NCBI GenBank assembly: GCA_016191985.1
Contig: JACPVB010000066.1
Coordinates: 1 to 6,704 of the forward strand
DNA length: 6,704 nt
DNA from: Chloroflexota bacterium
GTDB lineage: Bacteria > Chloroflexota > Anaerolineae > Anaerolineales > Villigracilaceae
Direction: 5' to 3'
A program made the translations under genes and the position numbers. The notes beneath the pieces were generated by a model. The model saw only the letters and a program-made list of their open reading frames with translations, searched no databases and was not told the origin of the DNA. Of the stretch, positions 1 to 4,973 are shown one piece after another; the first letter of the stretch is position 1; each line of letters begins with the position of its first letter.

Positions 1-1
1 A

Positions 2-940
2 AGCCAGCATGATTTGCTGTTGGCGATTGTCTTGCTGGTCTTTGCGAGCGGCATGGCCATGGTGCTGGGATATTTTCTCTCAAGCACAATTACAGATCGG
101 GTTCATTTATTGAAAGACGCCGCCGAAAAACTTGCCGAAGGTGATTTGAAAACGCGCGTCCCTGTGCATGGGCGGGATGAGGTTGCCATGCTCGCCAGCA
201 CGTTTAACCAAATGGCGGAACAACTCGAAGCCGTGGATAGCAAACAACGCGAGCTTGAACAATTACGCGCAGACTTGATCGCCTGGGTGGGGCATGATTT
301 GCAAACTCCGTTGGCCTCCATCCGCGCTATTTTGGAAGCGCTTGAAGATGATGTCGTGGAAGACCCGCAGACGGTCAAACGTTATTTGAACACCGCCCAA
401 CGGGATGTGCGTTCACTCTCCGCCCTGATCGACGACCTCTTCCAAATGGCGCAGTTGAACGCTGGGAACATTCCGCTCGACCGCACGAAATCATCGCTTG
501 CCGACCTCATCTCCGATACGCTCGAATCTTTTTCCGAGCTGGCCGCCCGCCAGGGAGTAAAACTTGAAGGCAGTGTGGATGCGAACGTTGACCCGGTCAC
601 CATGGATACCCAGCGCATCGGGCGCGTGCTTAATAATCTGGTTGGCAATGCGATTCGGCATACGCCAAGTCAGGGCGAGGTAAAAGTCCATGCGCGGCGG
701 CTTCGCCCAGGCATGGGCGTGGAAGTGAGCGTTTCGGATACGGGCGAAGGAATCCGCAGCGAGGACCTTCCGCATGTCTTTGAAAGTTTTTATCGTGGTG
801 AAAAATCGCGCAGCCGCATTACGGGCGGGGCAGGGCTTGGGCTTGCCATTTCGCGGGGAATCGTTCAGGCGCACGGCGGCACGATCATGGTCGAAAGCGC
901 AGCGGGGCAGGGAAGTCGTTTCACGTTTTATCTCCCCTAA
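2..940 (+). CDS. Sensor histidine kinase, C-terminal part (HAMP, HisKA, HATPase); 5' end outside window
   Basis: This is the membrane-bound sensor of a two-component system; it autophosphorylates on His and passes the phosphate to a response regulator, probably encoded upstream. The frame is open to the left edge (S-Q-H-D precede the TTG at 14), so that TTG is not a credible start and the sensor domain is missing. Counting residues from the TTG: a last transmembrane helix at about 1-24; a HAMP linker at about 25-77 (GDLKTRVPV, DEVAMLASTFNQM); a short coiled region; the H-box GHDLQTPL with phospho-acceptor His94; the N-box NNLVGNAIRHTP at 207-218; the G1 box DTGEG at 242-246; the F-box at about 256-259; and the G2 box GGAGLGLA at 271-278. 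The kinase core is complete and looks active. No ligand can be inferred because the sensory part is not visible. The TAA stop lies at 938-940. Confidence 0.95.
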   Translation, partial: SQHDLLLAIVLLVFASGMAMVLGYFLSSTITDRVHLLKDAAEKLAEGDLKTRVPVHGRDEVAMLASTFNQMAEQLEAVDSKQRELEQLRADLIAWVGHDLQTPLASIRAILEALEDDVVEDPQTVKRYLNTAQRDVRSLSALIDDLFQMAQLNAGNIPLDRTKSSLADLISDTLESFSELAARQGVKLEGSVDANVDPVTMDTQRIGRVLNNLVGNAIRHTPSQGEVKVHARRLRPGMGVEVSVSDTGEGIRSEDLPHVFESFYRGEKSRSRITGGAGLGLAISRGIVQAHGGTIMVESAAGQGSRFTFYLP

Positions 941-1030
941 CAAAACTCTCGCATAATTGCTCAAGCCGCCGTCCTCGGCGGCGGGGACGCCGCCGAGAGC
1001 AAATTTATTTTCTGCCTTAACAAAACTCTC
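938..1030. repeat. 13-bp direct repeats flanking a GC-rich palindromic core
   Basis: TAACAAAACTCTC occurs at 938-950 and again at 1018-1030. The first copy includes the stop codon of the histidine kinase gene. The 67 bp between the copies hold a GC-rich palindrome, with a weaker outer inverted match (TAATTGCTC on the left, GAGCAAATT on the right). The arrangement resembles either a small palindromic insertion with target duplication or a local duplication. The sequence alone does not tell these apart. Confidence 0.6.
965..997. terminator. GC-rich double hairpin after the histidine kinase gene (possible terminator or REP-like element)
   Basis: Two alternative stems share one arm. GCCGCCG (965-971) can pair with CGGCGGC (976-982) across a 4-nt loop. 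CTCGGCGGC (974-982) can instead pair with GCCGCCGAG (989-997) across a 6-nt loop. The following DNA is AT-rich (AGCAAATTTATTTTC) but has no clean T-run, so intrinsic termination would be weak. The exclusive pairing resembles an attenuator, but no leader peptide or known riboswitch motif is visible. A palindromic extragenic repeat is an equal possibility. Confidence 0.5.
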
Positions 1031-1069
1031 AGGTTCACGTAATCTTTTCGTAAGAAAGTTTTTTTAAAA

Positions 1070-1090
1070 TCACCTCATCACGAGAGGTGA
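1070..1090 (+). promoter_or_regulatory. Hairpin enclosing the Shine-Dalgarno of the selenoprotein gene
   Basis: TCACCTC (1070-1076) is perfectly complementary to GAGGTGA (1084-1090), leaving a 7-nt loop. The right arm contains the ribosome binding site (AGAGGTGA), which ends 3 nt before the ATG at 1094. If the transcript begins upstream of 1070, the 7-bp stem would mask the site and could gate translation. A TAAAAT hexamer at 1065-1070 resembles a -10 box, but I found no convincing -35. If it is real, transcription would begin near 1077 and the stem would not form. Confidence 0.5.
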
Positions 1091-1093
1091 ACA

Positions 1094-1645
1094 ATGAAAC
1101 GTTTATGGATTGGACTGATATTTTTATTGACCGCCTGCGCCGCCGCGCCTGATGAAATTTCCGCACCTGCCATGCCGATGACCAACGCTTCTTTGCCCGA
1201 CCTCGGGCCTGCTCCTGAACTGACGAATGAATCCTGGCTGAATGTGGATGCGCCCCTGCGCCTTGCAGACCTGCGCGGAAAAGTGGTCGCCATTGACATG
1301 TGGACCTTTGGCTGAATTAATTGCCAACATGTGATTCCTTCGTTGAAGGAATGGGACGAAAAATATCGCAGCCAGGGACTCGTCATCATCGGCAATCATT
1401 ACCCTGAATTTTCGTTTGAAGAAGATTTGACGAATCTCAAATCTGCTGTTGCAGAGTATGGAATTGAATACCCTGTTACGCAGGATAACGATGGCAAAAC
1501 CTGGCAGGCTTACAAAAACCGCTACTGGCCCACGCTGTATCTGATCGATAAAAATGGACACATTCGCTACGTGCACATCGGCGAAGGCAGATACAATGAA
1601 ACCGAAGCCGCCATACAAGCCCTGCTGGCCGAGACCTATCCTTAA
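1094..1645 (+). CDS. Predicted selenoprotein: thioredoxin-fold lipoprotein with a U-x-x-C active site (TGA at 1313-1315 read as Sec)
   Basis: This is a 183-residue extracytoplasmic thiol-disulfide protein of the TlpA/ResA type, closest in motif to the C-terminal thioredoxin domain of DipZ-like proteins, as I recall that family (W-T-[YF]-x-C-I-N-C, then K-E-W-D-E-K-Y). A lipoprotein signal peptide ends at lipobox L-T-A-C (Cys15). The active site reads W-T-F-G-[TGA]-I-N-C: codon 74 is TGA where the family has its first catalytic Cys, and Cys77 is intact. The frame then stays open to TAA at 1643 and keeps family features, including GLVIIG and a cis-Pro at W-P-T (Pro146). A good Shine-Dalgarno (AGAGGTGA) fixes the start. 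A SECIS-like hairpin follows the TGA at 1334-1352. Ordinary annotation would give 1094-1315 plus a spurious GTG-started fragment at 1331-1645. The alternative is a nonsense mutation or sequencing error, but a hit on exactly this codon, with the hairpin and no other lesion, makes Sec the better reading. The partner protein is unknown; msrPQ lies just downstream. Confidence 0.85.
1334..1352 (+). promoter_or_regulatory. Candidate bacterial SECIS element
   Basis: ATTCCTTC (1334-1341), loop GTT (1342-1344) and GAAGGAAT (1345-1352) form a perfect 8-bp stem inside the coding sequence. The loop starts with G followed by U, as in loops bound by SelB. There are 26 nt between the TGA (1313-1315) and the loop, within the spacing I recall for bacterial SECIS models (about 16-37 nt, with a G in the first two loop positions). 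A short lower helix (GT at 1331-1332 with AC at 1356-1357) may extend it through an internal loop. Actual SelB binding is inferred. Confidence 0.75.
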
Positions 1646-1652
1646 ATTTCAA

Positions 1653-1724
1653 GTCTGTAGGGACACAGCGGAACAAACCATCGTCGAAATCATAAGCACA
1701 CTCGCTGTGTCCTGTTTTTCAGAC
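1653..1724. repeat. Inverted repeat downstream of the selenoprotein gene; possible terminator
   Basis: GGACACAGCG (1661-1670) is perfectly complementary to CGCTGTGTCC (1703-1712), with a 32-nt loop. An outer 5-bp pair (GTCTG at 1653-1657, CAGAC at 1720-1724) extends it past small unpaired stretches. The right arm is followed by TGTTTTTC, so it could end the selenoprotein transcript, although the long loop is atypical of intrinsic terminators. The gap 1646-1793 otherwise holds only the msrP leader. Confidence 0.55.
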
Positions 1725-1793
1725 GGCCTGTTTTTGTCTCTTACAAATTGGATATATGATGGAAAATCTGCAATGATATAGAAGGAGAGATTT

Positions 1794-2747
1794 ATGAGTA
1801 ACCCATTCAAATCCGTTCCTGTTCGTTCATCTGAGATTACGCCGAAGCACGTCTACCTTTCCCGGCGTGACTTTATCAAAGCCGCGGGCGTGGTGGCTGG
1901 GAGCATGGCGCTCGCCGCCTGCGCTCCTGAAGCAGTTGCAACCGAGGAATCTTCCGCCATGGATTCAGGTTCCACCAAAATGGATGAGCTTGGCACACCA
2001 GTCAACACTTTTGAACAGATCACCAATTACAACAATTACTATGAATTCAGCACGAACAAGGAAGCCGTTGCGCCCCTTTCTGAAAACTTCACCGCCTCGC
2101 CGTGGACAGTGGAAGTCAGCGGTCTCGTCAACAAGCCGAAGACTTTCGGCGTGGAAGATTTGCTAAGCCTCTTCCCACAGGAGGAACGCATCTATCGCCT
2201 GCGCTGTGTGGAAGCCTGGAGCATGGTTATCCCGTGGATGGGATTCCCGCTCGCCAGCCTGCTCAACATGGTCGAGCCGACTTCGGATGCGCAATACTTG
2301 CGTTTTGAAACCGTCTATCGCCCGGAAGAAATGAAAGGGCAGGGCAGTCCCTTCTACCCCTGGCCGTATCAGGAAGGCTTGCGCGTCGATGAAGCCATGA
2401 ACGACCTGGCAATCCTCGCAACGGGCTTGTACGGCGAGATGATGCCCAATCAAAACGGCGCTCCCATCCGCCTGGTGGTGCCGTGGAAATACGGCTTCAA
2501 ATCCATCAAATCCATCGTCAAGATCGAATTGACCGACAAACGCCCAGACACATTATGGAGCACCGTTGCACCCAATGAATACGGTTTTTACGCCAACGTG
2601 AATCCAGAAGTGGATCATCCGCGCTGGTCACAATCTTCCGAGCGGCGCATCGGCGATCTCAGCCGCAGGCCCACCCTCATGTTCAACGGCTATGGCGAAC
2701 AGGTCGCCAGTCTCTACGAAGGCATGGACCTCAGCCTGCACTATTAA
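1794..2747 (+). CDS. msrP: Protein-methionine-sulfoxide reductase, molybdopterin catalytic subunit MsrP
   Basis: MsrP reduces methionine sulfoxide in exported proteins, using a mononuclear Mo-molybdopterin cofactor and electrons from its membrane partner MsrQ, encoded next. At 317 aa it is close to the usual length. A twin-arginine signal (SRRDFIKAAG, Arg24-Arg25) and hydrophobic core send the folded, cofactor-loaded protein out by Tat. The sulfite-oxidase-type fold follows, with Cys138 (Y-R-L-R-C-V-E-A-W) as the Mo ligand, then G-A-P-I-R-L-V-V-P-W-K-Y-G-F-K-S. The C-terminal stretch EYGFYANVNPEVDHPRWSQ closely resembles E. coli MsrP (YedY), and the protein ends with the family-like L-F/M-F-N-G-Y and V-A-S-L-Y. 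AAGGAG at 1782-1787, 6 nt before the ATG, supports the start. The signal peptide also contains a lipobox-like L-A-A-C (Cys43) followed by a Ser/Glu-rich linker, so the enzyme may be lipid-anchored. The lipidation is inferred. Confidence 0.96.
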   Translation: MSNPFKSVPVRSSEITPKHVYLSRRDFIKAAGVVAGSMALAACAPEAVATEESSAMDSGSTKMDELGTPVNTFEQITNYNNYYEFSTNKEAVAPLSENFTASPWTVEVSGLVNKPKTFGVEDLLSLFPQEERIYRLRCVEAWSMVIPWMGFPLASLLNMVEPTSDAQYLRFETVYRPEEMKGQGSPFYPWPYQEGLRVDEAMNDLAILATGLYGEMMPNQNGAPIRLVVPWKYGFKSIKSIVKIELTDKRPDTLWSTVAPNEYGFYANVNPEVDHPRWSQSSERRIGDLSRRPTLMFNGYGEQVASLYEGMDLSLHY

Positions 2748-2759
2748 ACAAATAGACAA

Positions 2760-2790
2760 AACTTCGGAAGTCTTTAAGACTTCCGAAGTT
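2760..2790. repeat. Perfect 14-bp hairpin between msrP and msrQ
   Basis: AACTTCGGAAGTCT (2760-2773) pairs fully with AGACTTCCGAAGTT (2777-2790) over a 3-nt loop. The right arm is followed by CCCAAAG, not a T-run, so strong forward termination is unlikely. It sits 14 nt before the msrQ ATG and could stabilise the msrP message or lower msrQ expression. It could equally be a dispersed palindromic repeat. Confidence 0.75.
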
Positions 2791-2804
2791 CCCAAAGTCA
2801 TTCA

Positions 2805-3485
2805 ATGAAGATTTTTTCCCGCTATACCCCTCTTCAAATCGCCATTCATCTGTACGCATGGTCAGCCATCGCGTGGATCATCTTCGAGTTGGCGACTGGC
2901 ACGTTCTCCATCAACCCCATCCAGGAGCTGGAACAGCGCACGGGCCGCCACGCCATCACCCTGCTCGTGCTTTCGCTGATGTGCACGCCCATCAACACCA
3001 TTTTCAAATGGAGCGAACCGCTCAAACGCCGCCGCGCCCTGGGCTTGTATGCCTTCCTATATGCCACCATCCACGTTATCATCTTTGTGGATTTGGATTA
3101 CGGCCTCGCGTGGAGTCTCATTGTCCAGACCGTTTTGCAAAAACCATACATTGTGGTCGGCATGACCACCTTCCTGATGCTCATTCCGCTCGCGTTCACC
3201 TCGTTCGACATCTGGAAAAAACGCATGGGCAAAAACTGGAAACGCTTGCACCAGCTTATCTACTACATCGCGCCGCTGGCCGTCCTGCATTTTGCCTGGA
3301 GCAAGAAAGGCGACCTCTTTTCCCTCTCCGGCGACATCATCCGCCCGTTGATTTATGGACTGATCCTCGCCATCTTTTTGATTTTTCGTATCCCCGTGAT
3401 TCGGAAAGCCCTCGCCTCTTTCTCGCCCCGACGCCTGACTCTGTCTCCCAAAAAGGAGTCTCAGCCGGAAGTGGATACGCCTTAA
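2805..3485 (+). CDS. msrQ: Haem-binding membrane subunit MsrQ of the MsrPQ methionine sulfoxide reductase
   Basis: MsrQ carries electrons from the respiratory quinone pool through b-type haem to MsrP on the outer face of the membrane. The 226-residue protein has about six hydrophobic helices (roughly 11-31, 50-66, 78-97, 113-133, 151-166, 180-198) and belongs to the ferric reductase-like transmembrane family. Family-type motifs are T-G-R-H-A (His49), the helix R-A-L-G-L-Y-A-F-L-Y-A-T-I-H (His90), K-P-Y-I-V-V-G-M, and K-R-L-H-Q-L-I-Y-Y (His149) followed by L-H-F (His162); these histidines are the likely haem ligands. The C-terminus is a basic, Pro/Ser-rich cytoplasmic tail. The gene lies 57 nt after msrP in the same direction, the classic msrPQ pair, separated by a strong hairpin. 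No clear Shine-Dalgarno precedes the ATG, so translation may be weak or coupled. The start is chosen from homology-like N-terminal context and is slightly uncertain. Confidence 0.95.
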   Translation: MKIFSRYTPLQIAIHLYAWSAIAWIIFELATGTFSINPIQELEQRTGRHAITLLVLSLMCTPINTIFKWSEPLKRRRALGLYAFLYATIHVIIFVDLDYGLAWSLIVQTVLQKPYIVVGMTTFLMLIPLAFTSFDIWKKRMGKNWKRLHQLIYYIAPLAVLHFAWSKKGDLFSLSGDIIRPLIYGLILAIFLIFRIPVIRKALASFSPRRLTLSPKKESQPEVDTP

Positions 3486-3590
3486 AAGAGTGCGTCGCAC
3501 CTTACTCAATGGCATGATCCGGTCGAGCAGACTTTGTCTGTTAACCGGACAATGCTACCCGTTTGGTGCGACGCACTTTCTAATTAAAAG
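3482..3590. repeat. Long nested hairpin (3489-3577) between convergent genes, flanked by TTAAAAG repeats
   Basis: The outer arms AGTGCGTCGCACC (3489-3501) and GGTGCGACGCACT (3565-3577) are perfectly complementary over 13 bp. Inside are further nested pairs: GGCAT/ATGCT (3511-3515 with 3552-3556, one wobble), TCCGGT/ACCGGA (3518-3523 with 3544-3549) and CAGAC/GTCTG (3528-3532 with 3536-3540) around a TTT loop. TTAAAAG occurs on both sides (3482-3488 and 3584-3590), overlapping the stop codons of both convergent genes. It could be a bidirectional terminator, a miniature transposon-like palindrome, or a structured RNA. The symmetry is certain but the function is not. Confidence 0.7.
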
Positions 3591-3811
3591 ATCCCGCGCA
3601 GTAAAAGCAGCAGGCCAATGATTGCCAGCGGCACACCTACGATGGCGCCGATGATCGTCAGGCTGACAATGACGCCGACGAGGATCAGCACGATGCCAAG
3701 CACCATCGCCACGAAACGGCCTGTCATTTCTACGATGACAGCCAGCAATTTCCAAATTGCCGCAAAGGGCCACAAATACCAGGGAATATGTCGTTTTGTT
3801 TGAGTAGCCAT
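3584..3811 (-). CDS. Small two-helix membrane protein of unknown function
   Basis: This is a 75-residue protein with a short polar and aromatic N-terminus (M-A-T-Q-T-K-R-H-I-P-W-Y-L-W-P-F) and a first hydrophobic stretch at about 14-29. A longer region at about 30-72 is very rich in Ile, Val, Leu and Gly (GIVLILVGVIVSLTIIGAIVG) and probably forms one or two membrane helices. It ends with L-L-L-L-R-G-I-F. I recall similar unnamed small membrane proteins in several phyla but know no assigned function. The gene is well supported: GGAGG on the minus strand (complement of 3817-3821) lies 5 nt before the ATG, and membrane-helix composition is unlikely in a chance frame. It is convergent with msrQ and divergent from the DsbA-like gene, so it is probably its own transcription unit. 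Confidence 0.8.
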   Translation of the reverse strand: MATQTKRHIPWYLWPFAAIWKLLAVIVEMTGRFVAMVLGIVLILVGVIVSLTIIGAIVGVPLAIIGLLLLLRGIF

Positions 3812-3918
3812 AAGAGCCTCCAGTCCATATCTACGCAGTTTTTTTTCAAAGGGTGCGTGTTCTTAAAGCCAGGTCATGCAATATTTTTGATGGGGGTCAC
3901 GGAATGTTTTCATTAAAC

Positions 3919-3939
3919 CTTGTACAAGAATCGATTCTT
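3919..3939. promoter_or_regulatory. Overlapping palindromes upstream of the DsbA-like gene (possible operator)
   Basis: CTTGTACAAG (3919-3928) and AAGAATCGATTCTT (3926-3939) are perfect palindromes of 10 and 14 nt that overlap by 3 nt. They sit in the AT-rich space between two divergent genes, about 40 nt above the proposed -35 of the DsbA-like gene. Short perfect dyads in this position often bind dimeric regulators. No regulator can be named, and chance palindromes in AT-rich DNA are possible. Confidence 0.4.
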
Positions 3940-3978
3940 AGTGAAACTTAAGAAAATTTTGTTGAATGCGCGTGCCTC

Positions 3979-4006
3979 TCCACAAATTGCGTAGAAAGGC
4001 TATAAT
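3979..4006 (+). promoter_or_regulatory. Sigma-70-type promoter for the DsbA-like gene, probably leaderless
   Basis: A consensus -10 TATAAT lies at 4001-4006, and TCCACA at 3979-3984 matches TTGACA at 4 of 6 positions across a 16-nt spacer. Transcription would start about 6-8 nt after the -10, at about 4012-4014, which is at or next to the ATG at 4014. That predicts a leaderless mRNA and fits the absence of a Shine-Dalgarno directly before this ATG. Confidence 0.55.
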
Positions 4007-4013
4007 TTTGCCC

Positions 4014-4814
4014 ATGCCTACTAAAACTCAAAAATCCATACCGATTGCTGAAGAAGAAGAATACGATGAAGTTGAAGAAGTGACCCCGGACGCCGAAGAA
4101 TTCATCACCTTTAAGCGCAGTCACTTTTATTCTGTACTGGTTGTGCTTGCCTTTGGCGTTGGCATTCTCGTCGGCTATGTGCTTTGGGGACGCGGCACAG
4201 TTGCCACAGCGGAGGTCCCTGCCCAGGTGGCGCAGCAACCCTCAGGTCAGATTGCCGAAGCGCCGACGGCGGAGCCGAAAATCACCCGTTACGATATCCC
4301 CACCGAAGGATATCCAAGCCTCGGCCCGGCGGATGCGCCGATCACCATCGTCGAGTTCAGCGATTTCCAATGTCCATTCTGCCGCCGCTTCCACGATGAG
4401 ACCTATCAAGCCTTGTTGGACGCTTACCCGAACCAGATTCGTTTTGTCTATCGCAACCTGCCGCTCACATCCATCCACCCGGATGCGATGGGTGCCGCGG
4501 TGGCTTCGTTGTGTGCCAACGACCAGGACGTGTATTGGGATTATCACGGCAAGTTGTTCAGCAGTGAGACTCTCGGTGAAGCGGCCTACCTCCAGTATGC
4601 CGCCGACCTCGCCTTGGATTTGGACGAATTCAGCGCCTGCCTCGCCAGCGGCAAGCATGATGATTTCATCCAAAAAGACATGGACTTTGCCATCAACCTC
4701 GGCATACAGTCCACGCCCACATTTTTCATCAATGGCCTGGCCATCGTCGGTGCGCAGCCTCTCTCCAATTTCCAGCAATTGATCGACAAGGAACTGGCTG
4801 GGGAAATTCCATAA
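4014..4814 (+). CDS. Membrane-anchored DsbA-family thiol-disulfide oxidoreductase
   Basis: This thioredoxin-fold oxidoreductase catalyses disulfide formation or exchange in exported proteins, outside the membrane. It has 266 residues from this start. A very acidic cytoplasmic N-terminus (E-E-E-E-Y-D-E-V-E-E-V) is followed by one membrane anchor at about 38-58 (FYSVLVVLAFGVGILVGYVL). An Ala/Pro/Gln-rich linker (about 61-95) leads to the DsbA-like domain: A-P-I-T-I-V-E-F-S-D-F-Q-C-P-F-C with catalytic Cys120 and Cys123, the helical insertion, and the cis-Pro loop S-T-P-T-F-F-I-N-G (Pro235). Cys167 and Cys209 in the helical part could form a structural disulfide, as in BdbD-like relatives. An ATG at 3966 is in frame but would add a basic stretch lying over the promoter; the TATAAT directly upstream favours 4014. 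The last visible gene of its unit, it is followed by two terminators. Its redox partner (a DsbB or VKOR protein) is not in the window. Confidence 0.92.
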   Translation: MPTKTQKSIPIAEEEEYDEVEEVTPDAEEFITFKRSHFYSVLVVLAFGVGILVGYVLWGRGTVATAEVPAQVAQQPSGQIAEAPTAEPKITRYDIPTEGYPSLGPADAPITIVEFSDFQCPFCRRFHDETYQALLDAYPNQIRFVYRNLPLTSIHPDAMGAAVASLCANDQDVYWDYHGKLFSSETLGEAAYLQYAADLALDLDEFSACLASGKHDDFIQKDMDFAINLGIQSTPTFFINGLAIVGAQPLSNFQQLIDKELAGEIP

Positions 4815-4823
4815 AGGTTTTGG

Positions 4824-4855
4824 ATTCCACCAGCAAGCTGGTGGAATTTTGTTTT
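4824..4855 (+). terminator. Intrinsic terminator of the DsbA-like gene
   Basis: ATTCCACCAGC (4824-4834) and GCTGGTGGAAT (4837-4847) form an 11-bp stem with a minimal loop, followed directly by TTTGTTTT. It lies 10 nt after the stop codon, a classic rho-independent layout. Confidence 0.9.
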
Positions 4856-4860
4856 AACCT

Positions 4861-4886
4861 GGACGGGTGATAACCCCGTCCTTTTA
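4861..4886 (+). terminator. Second, tandem intrinsic terminator
   Basis: GGACGGG (4861-4867) and CCCGTCC (4875-4881) form a 7-bp GC-rich stem with a 7-nt loop, followed by TTTTATTTA. It backs up the stronger hairpin just upstream and insulates the deoxynucleoside kinase gene. Confidence 0.75.
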
Positions 4887-4973
4887 TTTAAATCGTTAAT
4901 CTTAAAACTCCGCTCACGCAAATTACTCGGTGGTAAGATGGAAGAAACCAAAAAATCCTTGTGAGAGAGTATT

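Noticed and set aside
14..16. TTG at 14 as the start of the histidine kinase
   Set aside because: The frame is open to the window edge, and a kinase starting there would begin inside its last membrane helix without a sensor.
1044..1065. CTTTTCGTAAGAAAG followed by a T-run as a terminator for the histidine kinase gene
   Set aside because: The stem is only about four A/T-dominated pairs and would be unstable; the T-run alone is not enough.
1094..1315. Selenoprotein locus read as a pseudogene or as a separate 73-aa protein
   Set aside because: The only lesion is TGA at the catalytic Cys position. Both halves keep one continuous frame and family motifs, and a SECIS-like hairpin follows. Sequencing error or a nonsense mutation remains possible but is less economical.
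1331..1645. Independent gene starting at GTG 1331
   Set aside because: No ribosome binding site precedes it, the protein would lack the active site and first strands of the thioredoxin fold, and it is in frame with the upstream part.
2858..3517. 219-codon plus-strand frame overlapping msrQ
   Set aside because: The product is His/Pro/Arg-rich with no domain, and msrQ in the other frame has clear family motifs and membrane helices.
3489..3577. tRNA or other known structured RNA at the nested hairpin
   Set aside because: The folding is one long imperfect hairpin, not a cloverleaf, with no T-loop GTTCRA motif or 3' CCA-type end; it is kept only as a repeat.
3966..4013. Upstream ATG at 3966 as the start of the DsbA-like protein
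   Set aside because: The added residues are basic and poorly family-like, and the stretch overlaps a consensus promoter placed directly before the ATG at 4014.
4242..4778. 178-codon open frame on the minus strand opposite the DsbA-like gene
   Set aside because: It has no ribosome binding site or known motif and lies wholly against a well-supported gene; it is a codon-bias shadow.
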